Shown in pieces: positions 1-10,365 of a DNA stretch of 64,000 bases. The translations under genes were made by a program, and so were the position numbers. Positions within the stretch are counted from its first letter, which is position 1; each line of letters starts with the position of its first letter. The DNA is taken from assembly GCF_023053635.1 (NCBI RefSeq), contig NC_086176.1:71806536-71870535 (forward strand). Reading direction: 5' to 3'. The notes under the pieces are model-generated. The model saw only the letters and a list, made by a program, of their open reading frames with translations, ran no database searches and was not told the DNA's origin. Origin of the DNA: Elgaria multicarinata webbii (Eukaryota > Chordata > Lepidosauria > Squamata > Anguidae).

Positions 1-187
1 GCCCCTTGTCAGAAGGATTGTGTGTGTTCGAGTCAATATTTGAATATATCAATGGGAGTTTATGATTCTTGTCTGCAATTTACAACATGCATGATCTTCA
101 TATTAAAATTAATGGCTCAGCCCAAACCCTTTTGTTATTCAACCCATTGGAGGATGCTTGTGAGATAAAATCCTAAACAAATCTACA

Positions 188-260
188 AGGGAGTAAGCAC
201 CATTGACCACAGTGGAACTTGCTTCTGAGTAAACATAGAAAGGATTGCACTGGATGAGAA
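188..260. repeat. Short dispersed squamate repeat fragment
   Basis: The text GGAACTTGCTTCTGAGTAAA followed by GGATTGCACTG is a phrase I recall as common in lizard intergenic DNA. Related fragments appear at 13560-13610, 15590-15665, 60860-60930 and 62345-62425. The family is not identified. Confidence 0.45.
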
Positions 261-298
261 TCCTGCAGGACCAGTGATATATAATATACAGAATAGGC

Positions 299-806
299 CA
301 GCTGCCCCCGACTGGGGGACCTCCAGATGTGTTAGAGTACAACTAGGGATGTGCAAATCAGCTAAACGTGAGCTCACTGAAGTTCTCTGAATTCCATCTC
401 GAGGCTCATTCTGACTCAAGTGCCTACCAGATTGCAAGATTGTTTTGTTTTGTTTTCGCATGAAAATCCATGTATATTTTTCCAAATGTACTCATCAATT
501 GTGCACATTTTTGAAATGTACTCATTTTTGAAATGTACACATTTTGAAATGTACTCGTTTTGAAATGCATGCATGCTATTGAACCCATTTGGACGGGCAT
601 CTGCGAATCATATTGCAAGCTTGGAAATGTATAGACTTTTAACACAGATTGCATTGGACTTCATATTCAGTCCAGAAGGCGTGAACTTGGTAAAATCTTG
701 ATGAAAAGTTAACTGAAACAAATTTCTCATATATCCCTAAGTACAATTCCCCATCATCAGAGTTGTAGTCAAGCACATCTGAAGGGTTCCAAGTTGGGGA
801 AGGCTG
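299..806. mobile_element. Old hAT-type MITE (CAG...CTG family), split by a later hAT
   Basis: The two halves, 299-343 and 740-806, together match the family seen complete at 33800-33929 (GACCTCCAGATGTGTT, then GAGTTGTAGTC and GGTTCCAAGTTGGGGAAGG). The ends are CAG and CTG. Flanks GAATAGGC (291-298) and GAATAAGC (807-814) form a 7/8 matching target-site duplication of hAT length. Confidence 0.8.
344..739. mobile_element. hAT non-autonomous element, TAGGGATGTG family
   Basis: The ends are TAGGGATGTG and ATATCCCTA, with flanks AGTACAAC (336-343) and AGTACAAT (740-747), an 8-bp duplication with one mismatch. The inside is AT-rich with repeated TGTACACATTTTGAAA-like phrases and no coding capacity. 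A second copy is at 30240-30589, and older relatives are at 14225-14658 and 35534 onward. Confidence 0.8.
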
Positions 807-901
807 GAATAAGCAAAATAACAAAAATAAGTTGGAGACTTCATGGCTACTTACCCAGCTAACTAAGAACAAAAATATACAAATAAACTTTTTTGTTGCC
901 C

Positions 902-1172
902 TAGTTACAGGAAGCCAGATTCCGGCTGGACATCAGGAAAAACCTCCTTACTTTTAGAGCAATATGACAATGGAACCAATTACCTAGGGCTCATAGGTCA
1001 TGGGCTCTCCCACACTAGAGGCCTTCAAGAAGCAGCTGGACAGCCATCTGTCAGGGATGCTTTAAGGTGGATTCCTGCATTGAGCAGGAACTGAGTCCAA
1101 CCCCTCCATTGAGCAAGGGTTGGACTTGATGGCCTTATAGGCCTCTTCCAACTCTACTATTCTTTGATTCTG
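902..1172 (+). mobile_element. CR1 LINE 3' end
   Basis: It starts in the typical CR1 3' region (GGCTGGACATCAGGAAAAAC), runs through AAGAAGCAGCTGGACAGCCA, and ends in the CR1 signature GACTTGATGGCCTTATAGGC and ATTCTTTGATTCTG octamers. It is 5'-truncated, as most CR1 copies are. Confidence 0.9.
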
Positions 1173-1224
1173 TGTTAAAATTACCCTCCGTGGTATCCTG
1201 CCAGCAGGCAAAGACAGGAGGGTG

Positions 1225-1400
1225 GTGGTTATTGGTTGGTGCTGTTTATTTCTTTTATTGTGGTGTTTTAACAGTGTTTTTAAGTTATTTGTTTTTATGT
1301 TTTGTTGAAATTAAGATGTTGCTTTCAGCCTAGATATTTTTGTTAGCTGCCGAGAGTGCCATTTTGGGGTGGAATGGTGGGATATAAATTGCAGAGATGA
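1225..1400 (+). mobile_element. L2-like LINE 3' end fragment
   Basis: T-rich text is followed by a decayed LINE tail (GGGGTGGAATGGTGGGATAT) of the L2-type 'gcggggatataaat' kind. No protein trace remains. Confidence 0.5.
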
Positions 1401-1679
1401 CACAGTAAGATGGTGGACAGGGTACAACAGACTATCTTTTGTTATGGTAAATTGAGAAAATAAGCACATGACAGAGTGAGATATTTACCCTGGTTTTGCA
1501 GTATCTGCTTTGAGCATATAGCTGTTGATAATTTTGCGAAAATCCATCATTATCTAGCTCTATTTCACATAGTCCAAAAGGAACAGGCTTGCAAAAGTTC
1601 AGGGACTCTGAGTAAATTGGAACAACAACTACAACAGCATCCTATATATTCTCTGGAATTTGTATAAACATATTTTTCT

Positions 1680-2790
1680 ACAGTATATCAAGGAATAGAA
1701 AGGTACTTGAGATATTCACTTTCTTCAACAGCCTTAGCTTGATTTAAGACCAGAAGGATAAAGCAGCTGTATGATCTTGAAGCTGTTGTAACTGTTTACC
1801 ATCCTTATTTATTCTTGTTTGTTTCATGTTCCAAAAAATCACTTCTGTGAATTTCTGAGCTGTGTAATTCTAATCAAACACTTAACAAGCCTCGAGGCAC
1901 TTAATTCTTATGACATACTTTGCCTCTTTTCCCTTTGAAAGCTTCCATTTCCCATTGGCTGTTCAATAGAGGCATTAAATGCTCAACTCTGTCTTTTAGA
2001 AGCACTGCATTTGACACCTTTGCTCATCTTCTGCTAGGCACATTTGTTCATTTGCATTTCTTAATTGAAATAAGAGATGCTTGTCCCACCAAACGGGCTT
2101 TGTAGTTTCCTAGCAACATAACTTTGTTTCATTATATCGGCCTGCAATTTCAACTGGTCTGTGTCCACAAAAGTTAAACTAGCTGTTTCATTCTATTTCC
2201 TTTTTCAAACCTAAGTCTTCATTGTCGAATTGTCATTACCTGAATATATGTTTTCATTATTTTTGAATGATCTAAGCTTACACTTTGTCATTTAATGATT
2301 GTATTAATTATTCTATATTTTAACTGAAATAAAATCATTCTTCTATTCCAAAAGAAGTGCATTTATAGAAAGTTTCTTCTGGATTTGGTAAACCCAGCTT
2401 ATCATGAAACACATGTAGTAGCCATTGGCAAGTCACTATAGCCCTATTCAGGTGGTAATTAATGGTGTTTACCCCAATGTGCAAGTGGGAAGTAGCTCCA
2501 CATCCTAATGTCACATGCATCAATTATCACTCCCAGTGATCCATGCATATACTACAAATGTTGGTAGAGTGGAGGCTTTCATCAGTATGTACAGAAGCTT
2601 GCAAATGAGCTAAAATCCTGTTACCAAAAGGTTGAAATTGTCAAAGGTAAATCTCATGACACAAAAATTTGTGACATTTCCCTCCAGGCTTTATACTATT
2701 TTAAGATTTAGCAGTATAGGTTGGCATTAACTTTTTTGACATTTACTATCATTAAAATGTCTTAAAGCTTTTGGCGGGCGGGGGGCAATT
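1680..2790. other. Stretch with no recognised gene or repeat
   Basis: AT-rich sequence without a convincing reading frame, splice pattern or known repeat end. It may hold unrecognised old repeats or conserved non-coding DNA; nothing in it supports a call. Confidence 0.4.
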
Positions 2791-2800
2791 TTAACTCTGG

Positions 2801-2912
2801 GGCAGGATCTACTCAACTGCTTTATAACAGTTTATAGTGGTATTGACAACTGAGACCCATGTCATATTCCATATACCGTTTTCAAACCGCTTTCAAAATG
2901 CTAGATCTGGCC
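2801..2912 (-). mobile_element. MITE of the CTACACYAAGCAGGATA family, reversed and old
   Basis: Reversed, the sequence begins GGCCAGATCTAG and ends TAGATCCTGCC, matching the copies at 4464-4592 and 23189-23320. It includes the shared middle GTATATGGAATATGAC and the TTATAAAGCAG end block. No target-site duplication is clear. Confidence 0.65.
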
Positions 2913-4463
2913 TTGGCCTCTAATCCCTGTAATGTGTCTTACGGAATCTGTTTTGGTATCTTTCAAACAAATCCATCACAAACTTTCCCTTGGCCTTGGG
3001 TTTAATCCACCCAATAATCCAATCTCTTGGATGCTCACTGATACCTTAGTGTCCAACCTTATCTCATGGGTAAGAGATATCTGGAAATTATAAAATGAAC
3101 ACACACACATGCACCATACTCCAAATTCTCCTGCCCCTTTCTCCAAAGTTACTACATTTCCCAGCACGAACATTGCATTATCCAGTTCTGTTTTCTCTTC
3201 TTTCCTTCTTCCTTCTAACACCCTTGCCTCTGGATCTTACTATTTTTCTCTTGCACACTTAAAACCCCCATCCTATAATACATATTATGATTGTCCATCT
3301 GTGGCACAGCAGATGTTTTATTTTATCCACCAAGATGAAGGAAATGGCATAGTCCCAACAGAAATTATTGTTAACAAAATATTTATATAGCACATCTCAT
3401 TTAACAAAGTACTCAGTGTGCCTGCATGTGCATGCTTGTGTGGCTGCACTGCACACATGTGTTTTACTTCATGCATCTTCACGTCAACACAGCGGACTAG
3501 GTCATCAGTAATGTGGCTTCCACAAGCAACTGATTCTTCTCAGAGAACAACCACCAGAGAACCCAAAGACAATATGCCACAAATAAAAAACATAGCTTGG
3601 GGAAATATCTTTAGGCACTTTATTTCAATGAGGAAGGCAACAGGATTTATTAGAACAGAGGAATAAAACAACAACAGTTTAATGTTGTAGCTCTACTATA
3701 GCAACAACATAATGGCAAAGGTTTTTTTTTTTTTAAAAAAAAATACAATATATTACAGAAGAACCAATAAAGCAGTATTAAAAATATACAGTGGGGGCAA
3801 TAGTACCACAGTGGGCAACAACTCAAATTAATTGAGAAAAATGAGCATATACTCCCAGTATTCCTTCTGCTCTCCACAGTTAAGTCTTACATACAGGCCA
3901 GTTACCCACAATAGGATATATAGAGATTGCACAGAATTAGTTGGAAACTAATTATACATTCCAAATAAGGTACACAAATCAACAAAATGCATACAGATGG
4001 GCTTATTATACTATTTCATGCCCTGTTTTCCCAGTATTTACTTTTTTAACATTTGAGATTTTCCTTAGCAATATCTGAATGATGGGAAAGGAGTGTGGCC
4101 CACATAGGTATACAAGCAGGAGATGCAACATGTACCAGTCCTGTGTTCCAGCCAGCCATGGCCCTTCTTTGAGGATACTTCATTCTGTTCCCCTTCTGCC
4201 CCAGCTTTCCATCCCCTTCCTTGGCATTCAACATTGCATGGCCACTGAGTGTGTGTACCATCATCAGTAAACACTGAACATGCTGTTTTTGAGGTGGAGT
4301 TCCCCCAAAGATCTGTTTTTGTACTTCTGTGAACCTTGGAGTTACTTTGACCATGTTGATTTCACTTCTTCCTCTATTTGGCTATACAGCCATCATAACT
4401 CAGCACCTGAGTTTGATATTAGCTTTTAAAAGTGGAGCAAAACAACAGAATGTTGCTGGGATG

Positions 4464-4592
4464 GCCAGATCTACACTAAGCAGGATATGACACTTTGAAA
4501 ATGTTTTGAAGACTGTATATGGAGTGTGACCTGGGCCCCAACAGTTGTCACTACTGTTATAAACCATTTTAAAGCAGTAGTGTAGATCCTGT
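4464..4592 (+). mobile_element. MITE of the CTACACTAAGCAGGATA family (short subtype)
   Basis: It starts GGCCAGATCTACACTAAGCA and ends TAGTGTAGATCCTG, so the ends are short inverted repeats. It is close to the copy at 23189-23320 over its whole length. Confidence 0.75.
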
Positions 4593-4749
4593 CAGAGTGA
4601 TCCAGGATACCTAAATAACTGCTTCTTGCTTAGGGTAGTGATGTGTTTTACTTTACAGAAGACAGTCCTCTGGTCGAAGGTGTCCTCTGGATTAAATATT
4701 AGGACCAGAATCTAACGGGGTGCTTATGTTCCCGCTGATTCTCTCCAAT

Positions 4750-5108
4750 TCCCATCTGCAAGTGGCAGCCACTGCTTGCAAAATAAAGATTTCTTTAAAC
4801 ATAGTTAAACTCTGGAATTCACTACCACCAGAAGTGGTGACGGCCACCCATTTGGATGGCTTTAAAATGCAGTTAGACAAATTCCTGGAGGAGAAGGCTA
4901 TCAATGGCTACTGGTCCTAATGTCTCCATGCACCTCCAGTATCAGAGGCAGTAAACCTATCTACATCTGTTGCTGGTGAATATGGGTGGGAGGGTGCAGT
5001 TGCACTCAAGTCCTGCTTGTGGGTTCCTGGTTGACAACTGGTTGGCCACTGTGTGAACAGAATGCTGGACTAGATGGAACCTTAGTCTGATGCAGTATGG
5101 CTCTTCTT
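4750..5108 (+). mobile_element. CR1 LINE 3' end
   Basis: It carries a C-terminal coding trace (LDGFKMQLDKFLEEKAINGY) and the 3' phrase GGACTAGATGGAACCTTAGT with CAGTATGGCTCTTCTTAT. The same subfamily lies in reverse at 15729-16545. The 3' end abuts the L2 tail at 5109. Confidence 0.85.
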
Positions 5109-5212
5109 ATTTATTTATTTATTACATTTTTATACCGCCCAATACCCAAAGCTGTCTGGGCGGTTCACAAAAATTAAAACCATAATAAAACAACCAGTTA
5201 TGTTCTTGTTTT
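5109..5212 (-). mobile_element. L2 LINE 3' tail
   Basis: TTATTTATTTATTACATTTT followed by TATACCGCCCAATACC and CTGTCTGGGCGGTTCAC is the reverse complement of the L2 3' end seen forward at 60105-60172. Only the tail is left. Confidence 0.85.
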
Positions 5213-5235
5213 CTTATTTAATGATTCTGGGACAA

Positions 5236-5735
5236 CCAGTAGTGAGCGAAAATGCTCATTTCTAGAACAGATCAGGTCAGTGGAGCTCTTTAACATTTTC
5301 TGATGTACGTGCTATCTTAAATTATGTACCTGTTACTTGTAACATAACACACAGTCAGCATAAATGTTTTTTCCGTGCCCTCTTGACCACTAAAAGACTG
5401 GTACTACAACATTGGAAAGATAAAAGCTCACTGCCTATAATGCAATGGACTGAAGACCTAACAACACTACCTACATTTGAAAGGATGGTATATAGGCATC
5501 AATTATGAATGGACTTGGACATTTTGTCTGCCTTTACTGAAGTTTATGTGTAATTTACTCCACCTTTTTCACTCAGAACATCGTAATAACTAAAACTGAG
5601 GCCTTTGAAGTATGTAGTTATACTTGCATTTTTTTGTTTTATTTTGTTAAAATTTATAATAAAAAAAATTGATAAGAAAAAAAAGGTCAGTGGAGGGAAC
5701 TCAAGAAATGAGCACTTCCGCATGCGTAAAAGAAT
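5236..5735. repeat. Palindromic repeat interrupted by an L1
   Basis: Left part 5236-5285 (AAAATGCTCATTTCTAGAAC) and right part 5685-5735 (AGAAATGAGCACTTCCGCAT) are reverse complements in their core and resemble the intact palindrome at 51891-52114. The L1 at 5286-5684 sits between them. Confidence 0.65.
5286..5684 (+). mobile_element. L1 LINE, 5'-truncated, with poly(A) and target-site duplication
   Basis: The forward frame gives the C-terminal end of an L1-type ORF2 (TTKRLVLQHWKDKSSLPIMQ, WTEDLTTLPTFERMVYRHQL). It is followed by a 3' region and an A-rich tail. An 11-bp duplication GGTCAGTGGAG lies at 5275-5285 and 5685-5695, a clean target-primed insertion signature. Short perfect flanks suggest a fairly recent insertion. 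Confidence 0.85.
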
Positions 5736-5866
5736 CTGTGGGGCATGAGAGAATTGGGGGGGGGGCATTGGATTCTACCCTAAGAAGGGAGAACAGCAGG
5801 GGTCTTGAAGTGCCCATCAGAAGTTAGCACCTATGACTGCAGACTGAGCAGGCACACAGTTCACAT

Positions 5867-6124
5867 GGGCCTAATCTACACCAAGCAGGATATTGCACTA
5901 TGAAAGTGGTGTGAAAGCGGTATATAAAAGACAGGAGCCACGCTACTGATTTATAGCTGTATTGAAGTGCACTGACAATTGTTGGGGCCCATAACACATA
6001 CCATATACCGCTTTCATACTGCTTTCATACCACTCTATCCTGCTTGGTGTGGCTCCTGCCTTTTATATACCGCTTTCATACCGCTTCCATAGTGTAATAT
6101 ACTGCTTGGTGTAGATTAGCCCCA
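5867..6124 (+). mobile_element. MITE of the CTACACCAAGCAGGATA family (long palindromic subtype)
   Basis: The left arm GGGCCTAATCTACACCAAGC to GACAGGAGCCA is the reverse complement of the right arm TGGCTCCTGCC to GGTGTAGATTAGCCC, about 75-90 bp each side. A third partial copy of the terminal motif (ATCCTGCTTGGTGTGGC) lies inside near 6036-6055. A sister copy is at 22809-23042. Confidence 0.85.
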
Positions 6125-6174
6125 ACTGTCTTTTCCACTATTGTGAGGTGAGATGTGCTTAAAATTTAAATTAT

Positions 6175-6300
6175 TGCAGTGCCGTCTAAATTTGCATCCA
6201 TTCAGATACATTAGTACATGCAAAGTGTATGCAAATCTGTGTCCTCTTTGGTCCTCTTGTTTTGGTGATACATTTCCTCTTTTTTGGCATCCAAATATGA
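6175..6300 (+). repeat. Dispersed repeat shared with 32340-32455
   Basis: Both places read TCTAAATTTGCA, then TACATTAG, AAATYTGTGTCCTCTTT and ATTTYCTCTTTTTTGG, well matched over about 115 bp. The family is not recognised. Confidence 0.6.
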
Positions 6301-6639
6301 CAGCATAGCAACAGAGTCTTGATAGCTCTGAAATTTTCTGAACTATAAATGTGTTAGCATGCTATTTCAAAAGGGCACAGTTTATCAGTAGCTCCTCAAA
6401 TTGCTTTTGCATATTTTATTTCAGGGTGGATCTAGATGTTACATGTAGTTCCAGGGTTGGTTTTCCTAATGGCTTTCTTTCGTAGTGCAAAACAGCTGCA
6501 GGTGACTTTAGATAGGGCAGGGGACTGGCAGAAGTGGATTTGCTCTTGGCTGCATTTGCATGAGGGGGGGGGGGGAGCTTTTGCAAAGGATAGTCCCAGA
6601 GTCTATTTATACTACAGCTGGTCTGATGTGGAAGAGGTG

Positions 6640-7152
6640 TAAGTTAGGGTGCTGCCACCAGCATCTAGGGATATATATCCAAGTTAGATTACTGCAATGC
6701 ATGCTATGTGGGGGTGCCCTTGAAGATGGTTTGGAAGCGGCAGCTTGTGCAAAATGCGGCAACCAGATGGATAGCAAGAAGCAGAACATCTGAACATATA
6801 ATACCAATTCTGGCCAGCTTGCACTGGCTGCCTGTATGTTTCTGAGCCCCATTCAGCTGGATTTCACCTACAAAGTCTTACATGGCATGGGACCAAAATA
6901 CCTGACAGAGTGCCTCTTCCAGTATGAACCTACATCATCATCTGAGGACCTCCTCCAGGTGCCTCCTCCAAGGGAGGTTCAGAGAATGGCAACAAAAGGG
7001 AAGACCTTTTCATTGGTGCCCCCTCTCCCCAGTGAGGTCTGCCTAGTGCCAGCATTTGGCAATTGACTACATAATTGTTGTGAACCACCAAGAGAGCTTC
7101 AACTATTGGGTGGCATAGAAATATAATAAATAAATAAATAAATAAATAAATA
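6640..7152 (+). mobile_element. L2 LINE, C-terminal coding remnant and 3' tail
   Basis: Decayed forward frames carry L2 reverse-transcriptase end motifs (LVQNAATR, ILASLHWLPV, KVLHGMGPKYLTECL, SSEDLLQVPPPREVQRMATK). They are followed by GTGAACCACCAAGAGAGCTT and a (TAAA)n tail. The frame is broken by several stops and shifts. Confidence 0.85.
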
Positions 7153-7325
7153 AATGGTTTAACTACTACAATTAACAATTGTTGATTGTTTTAAATTGAT
7201 TTCATATGTAAATGGTGTTTGTATTATGTTTTATATTTATTTTTAAGGGTTTAATCTTTTATAAAGTACCCAGAAAGCTTTGAATATTGGGCGGTATAGA
7301 AATATAATTAATATTGTGGGAGTAC
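7153..7325 (+). mobile_element. Second L2 3' tail
   Basis: TTTTATAAAGTACCCAGAAAG followed by TTGAATATTGGGCGGTATAG is a further forward L2 tail directly after the first. Confidence 0.75.
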
Positions 7326-7505
7326 GAGCTTTCTGTGCTGAAAATCCTGGGTTCAGGCTCTGACATCTTCAGTTAAAAGCACCTTGGGCTGGGCTTGGAT
7401 CAGGACCTTTACTGGAGACCCTGGAGATCCACTGCCAGTCTAAGCATACCGAACTGGACTATATGGACCAATGTTCTGATGCACTCTAAGGCAACTTTAT
7501 ATGTT
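7325..7505 (+). mobile_element. Probable SINE or CR1-tailed repeat
   Basis: The 3' part, GGACTATATGGACCAATGTT and TCTGATGCACTCTAAGGCAA, matches a lizard repeat ending that I recall as '...gactcagtataaggcagcttcctatg'. The head (GAAAATCCTGGGTTCAGGC) could be a decayed tRNA-like B box. The family is not certain. Confidence 0.45.
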
Positions 7506-7659
7506 TATAGGCATCAGTATCAGTTTAACAGCTTCTTTTAGTACACCAGATCTATGCTGAGGCTGTGGTTGTTGCCATCACTACCATCCTAGATCCCCAT
7601 CCCTGATGATTTCCCAGTCTACCAAGTATCAATCTGGACCAAGCATGGGGCTGCCACCC

Positions 7660-7830
7660 CATCCTACGCACATGTATATCTGGAAATGAGTGTAACAGGG
7701 CTAAATCCCAGGTAGGTGCACATAGGATTGCAGCCATTGTCACAACTAATCCTCAAGGGGCAGTATCCAATGCTGTCCCAGTGTGAGTACTAATGATATT
7801 GCACTAGCATAAACTAACACTAGGACAACA
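7660..7830 (+). repeat. Unnamed repeat unit, copy 1
   Basis: It shares CCCAGGTARGTGCACATAGG, ATTGCAGCCAT, AAGGGGCAGTATC and CACTAGCATAAACTAACA with 9060-9255. Orientation and order are the same. No known family recognised. Confidence 0.6.
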
Positions 7831-9059
7831 CCAGAATTCTGACTCAATGGATTCTCCAAACTGGAACCAAAAGAATTTGCCCAGCTTTGGGTACAACAAG
7901 TCCTGTGACCAACTCTGTGCACACTGCCAGCCCCAGTCATATTATGCTTTCTGAAGCAGAACCTAAATGATGCCCCCACCGCCGGCTAGGGCCACCACTT
8001 TTGAATTCTTGCAGCATAATTCAGAAACTCGTTTCTGTCTTTCTTTATCCCTGCCTCCCTTGGGGCGCCGCCTAAAGCAGGTCGTTTCACCCTATTGCAA
8101 CGCAGGGCCGGCCCTGGTAATAATGACCTGTGGTGTAGACACGCCAACCCTTATCCTCAGATGCCTGGCCATAAAAGCAACATCTGCCTTAAGAGGTTTG
8201 CTCTGGTTTTATCTTTAAATAACATATGTTAATTAAGTAGGTCAGACAAATGCATTAAACATGCTCACCAGTGCAGCCTAAAGTGACAAGCAGTCAAATG
8301 TGTGCTGCAAACCGGCTTGCACTAGCTAACGAGATGGAAGTCACTGAACTAGAAATAACAGGAGTTTAAATGAAATTCTTATTGCCGAATCTTGCACAGA
8401 TGAATGTATATTTCAGCAGCTGGAAATCTAGTACCTCTATGAGTCTTCCGTTATCATTCGCAGACAGAGGGCAGTTGGGGAAGGGAATCTTTGATGCAGT
8501 CAAGGTTGAAGCAAGAAACTCTAAAGTACCTTTTACCTCTCCAGGAAATGTATATTGGCAGCTTGCCCTATCTAAACCAGGGGTGACTTTTCTTAGGATG
8601 AAGTGCATAACGAAGGTCAAGATCTCCTGAAGAGAAAAGGCACCTTTTGACCTCTGATCTTCTCGTTTTACATGTAACTCATTACAGAGGAAATGAAAAG
8701 CTGATTGGGAAAAGAAAGCTCACTGAAGATTTCCATGGCTTTTTGTTACAATCACTTGTAAAAGATACCAAGATAGTCTATTTTGGGCATCAGAGAATTC
8801 CAGAGCACGTCTTTCAGGCTAACGTTCCACTTTATTCCTGTTTTATTACTTGGCATTACTTTATTACTTTATTCCTTTAATTTATGCATAACAAGTTTTT
8901 GTGCACACAAGCTTACACTCTGACTGTGCCTTGAAATTGATGGGACGTCTTCCAAAGAAAGGCCTCCATCCAGTTATAGTTAGTCATGACGAATCCTCAT
9001 TTGAAAGCAATATGGTTTCAGTTCATTCCAGCTTACTTGCTGCATTGGTTTCAGTGAGA

Positions 9060-9255
9060 TATACAGCTCCATCCTATACATATGTATTTGTAAGTGAGTA
9101 TAATGGCTTGAGAGTCCCAGGTAAGTGCACATAGGACTGCAGCCATCGTCGCAACCAATCCACAACTGGATTGAGATCAAGGGGCAGTATCTGATGTTGT
9201 CGCAATGTGAGCGCTAATGACATTGCACTACTGTAAACTAACAGTGGTGAAACAC
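9060..9255 (+). repeat. Unnamed repeat unit, copy 2
   Basis: Second copy of the 7660-7830 unit, with an extra ACTGGATTGAGATC segment. The 1.4-kb spacing means either dispersed transposition or an old local duplication. Confidence 0.6.
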
Positions 9256-9384
9256 TAGTAGCACTTGCTAGGTAAAGGGGAGAAGCAGCAATATGCCTCT
9301 GAATTTCAGTGGTGCAGTTTGCTGTTGAAATTCAGCAACAAATCCCCACTCTTTCCCTTGGCTAGCAAGTGTACTCTGGTTGTA

Positions 9385-9530
9385 CGTTTATATTGTGGTT
9401 TTACATTGTGGTTTAAATTTTATACCAATGTTGTATTTTATGGTTTTAATTTTTGTGAATTGCCCAGAGAGCTTCAGCTATTGGGTGGTATAGAAATGCA
9501 GTAAATAAATGAATAAAATAAAAATAAAGT
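9385..9530 (+). mobile_element. L2 LINE 3' tail
   Basis: GTGAATTGCCCAGAGAGCTT followed by CAGCTATTGGGTGGTATAG and a TAAA-type tail. Confidence 0.8.
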
Positions 9531-9779
9531 TCTACCAACATTGTACTAGCATTGGTTTGCACTAGCACTGTGACAGCATTGGATACAGCGTTTAGGACTG
9601 GGTTGCAAGTATTGTGAAGTCCTCTGTCAATGCCCTTTTATGTCATCATTTCATTATCTTTAACTTTACAAGCAGTATGAGTAAAGGAAATCAAAATTCT
9701 TGCTTTTACCAAAGAGGAAGGCTTTCTGACAAGAGGTATTTGATGTGGAGATGAATATATCTACAGTGAGCTACAGGGG

Positions 9780-9970
9780 AAAGACCATTGGTTTTGGACT
9801 TGGCAGAACTTCATATCCCTGCTCAGCCCTGGGCAAGTTATTATCTCACAGTATCAGTTCTCCACCTGTATAAAAATATGATTCATGACCTACCTTACAG
9901 GATTAGTGTGAGAACAAATGAGAACTGTAGAGTTGCAGCATATTACAAGTGCTATAGAAATAAGAAATAA
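9780..9970 (+). mobile_element. Old MIR / CORE-SINE
   Basis: Reads as MIR core: CCCTGGGCAAGTTATTATCT, CTCCACCTGTATAAAAATATG, TTACAGGATTAGTGTGAGAAC and AAGTGCTATAGAAAT. Divergence suggests an old insertion, well before the CORE-SINE at 30751. Confidence 0.7.
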
Positions 9971-10032
9971 CAATGATCTTAAGCAAGCTGGCCAGATGAT
10001 TAAAAACTAGCATTTGTTTCAGATTTACACCT

Positions 10033-10148
10033 GGGCCCTTTCTACACCTAAGGATTATCCCAGGAAAATGGAGGGATAATCCCTGCCTGCTCCCGGGATC
10101 CCCTGTGTGTCATTTTCCCGGGGGGAAAGGCAGGTGTAGAAACGGCCA
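10033..10148 (+). mobile_element. Short MITE, GGGCCCTTTCTACACCT ends
   Basis: The start GGGCCCTTTCTACACCTAAG pairs with the end AGGTGTAGAAACGGCC. Inside is GATTATCCCAGGAAAATGGA and a CTCCCGGGATCCCC block. A second copy is at 36948-37079. Confidence 0.8.
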
Positions 10149-10284
10149 TAGAGTCTAATCATTATGATCCCATCATGGTTACTCTATATCCTTCTTGCGC
10201 ATTTATACCTCCTAGGACACACAATGACATTTTGTTGTGGTATTTTGGATAATGTGGAAAACAACAGCAACAGGAAATAACCCT

Positions 10285-10365
10285 ATGAAAACTGTATATG
10301 GAATGTGCCCCAACAGTTATCAGCGCAATTCAATGCCACTATACAGCAGTAATGTAGCTCTAGCA
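10285..10365 (+). mobile_element. Partial MITE of the AAGCAGGATA family
   Basis: AACTGTATATGGAATGTGCC to CACTATACAGCAGTAATGTA matches the right two thirds of the element at 4464-4592. The left end is missing. Confidence 0.6.
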
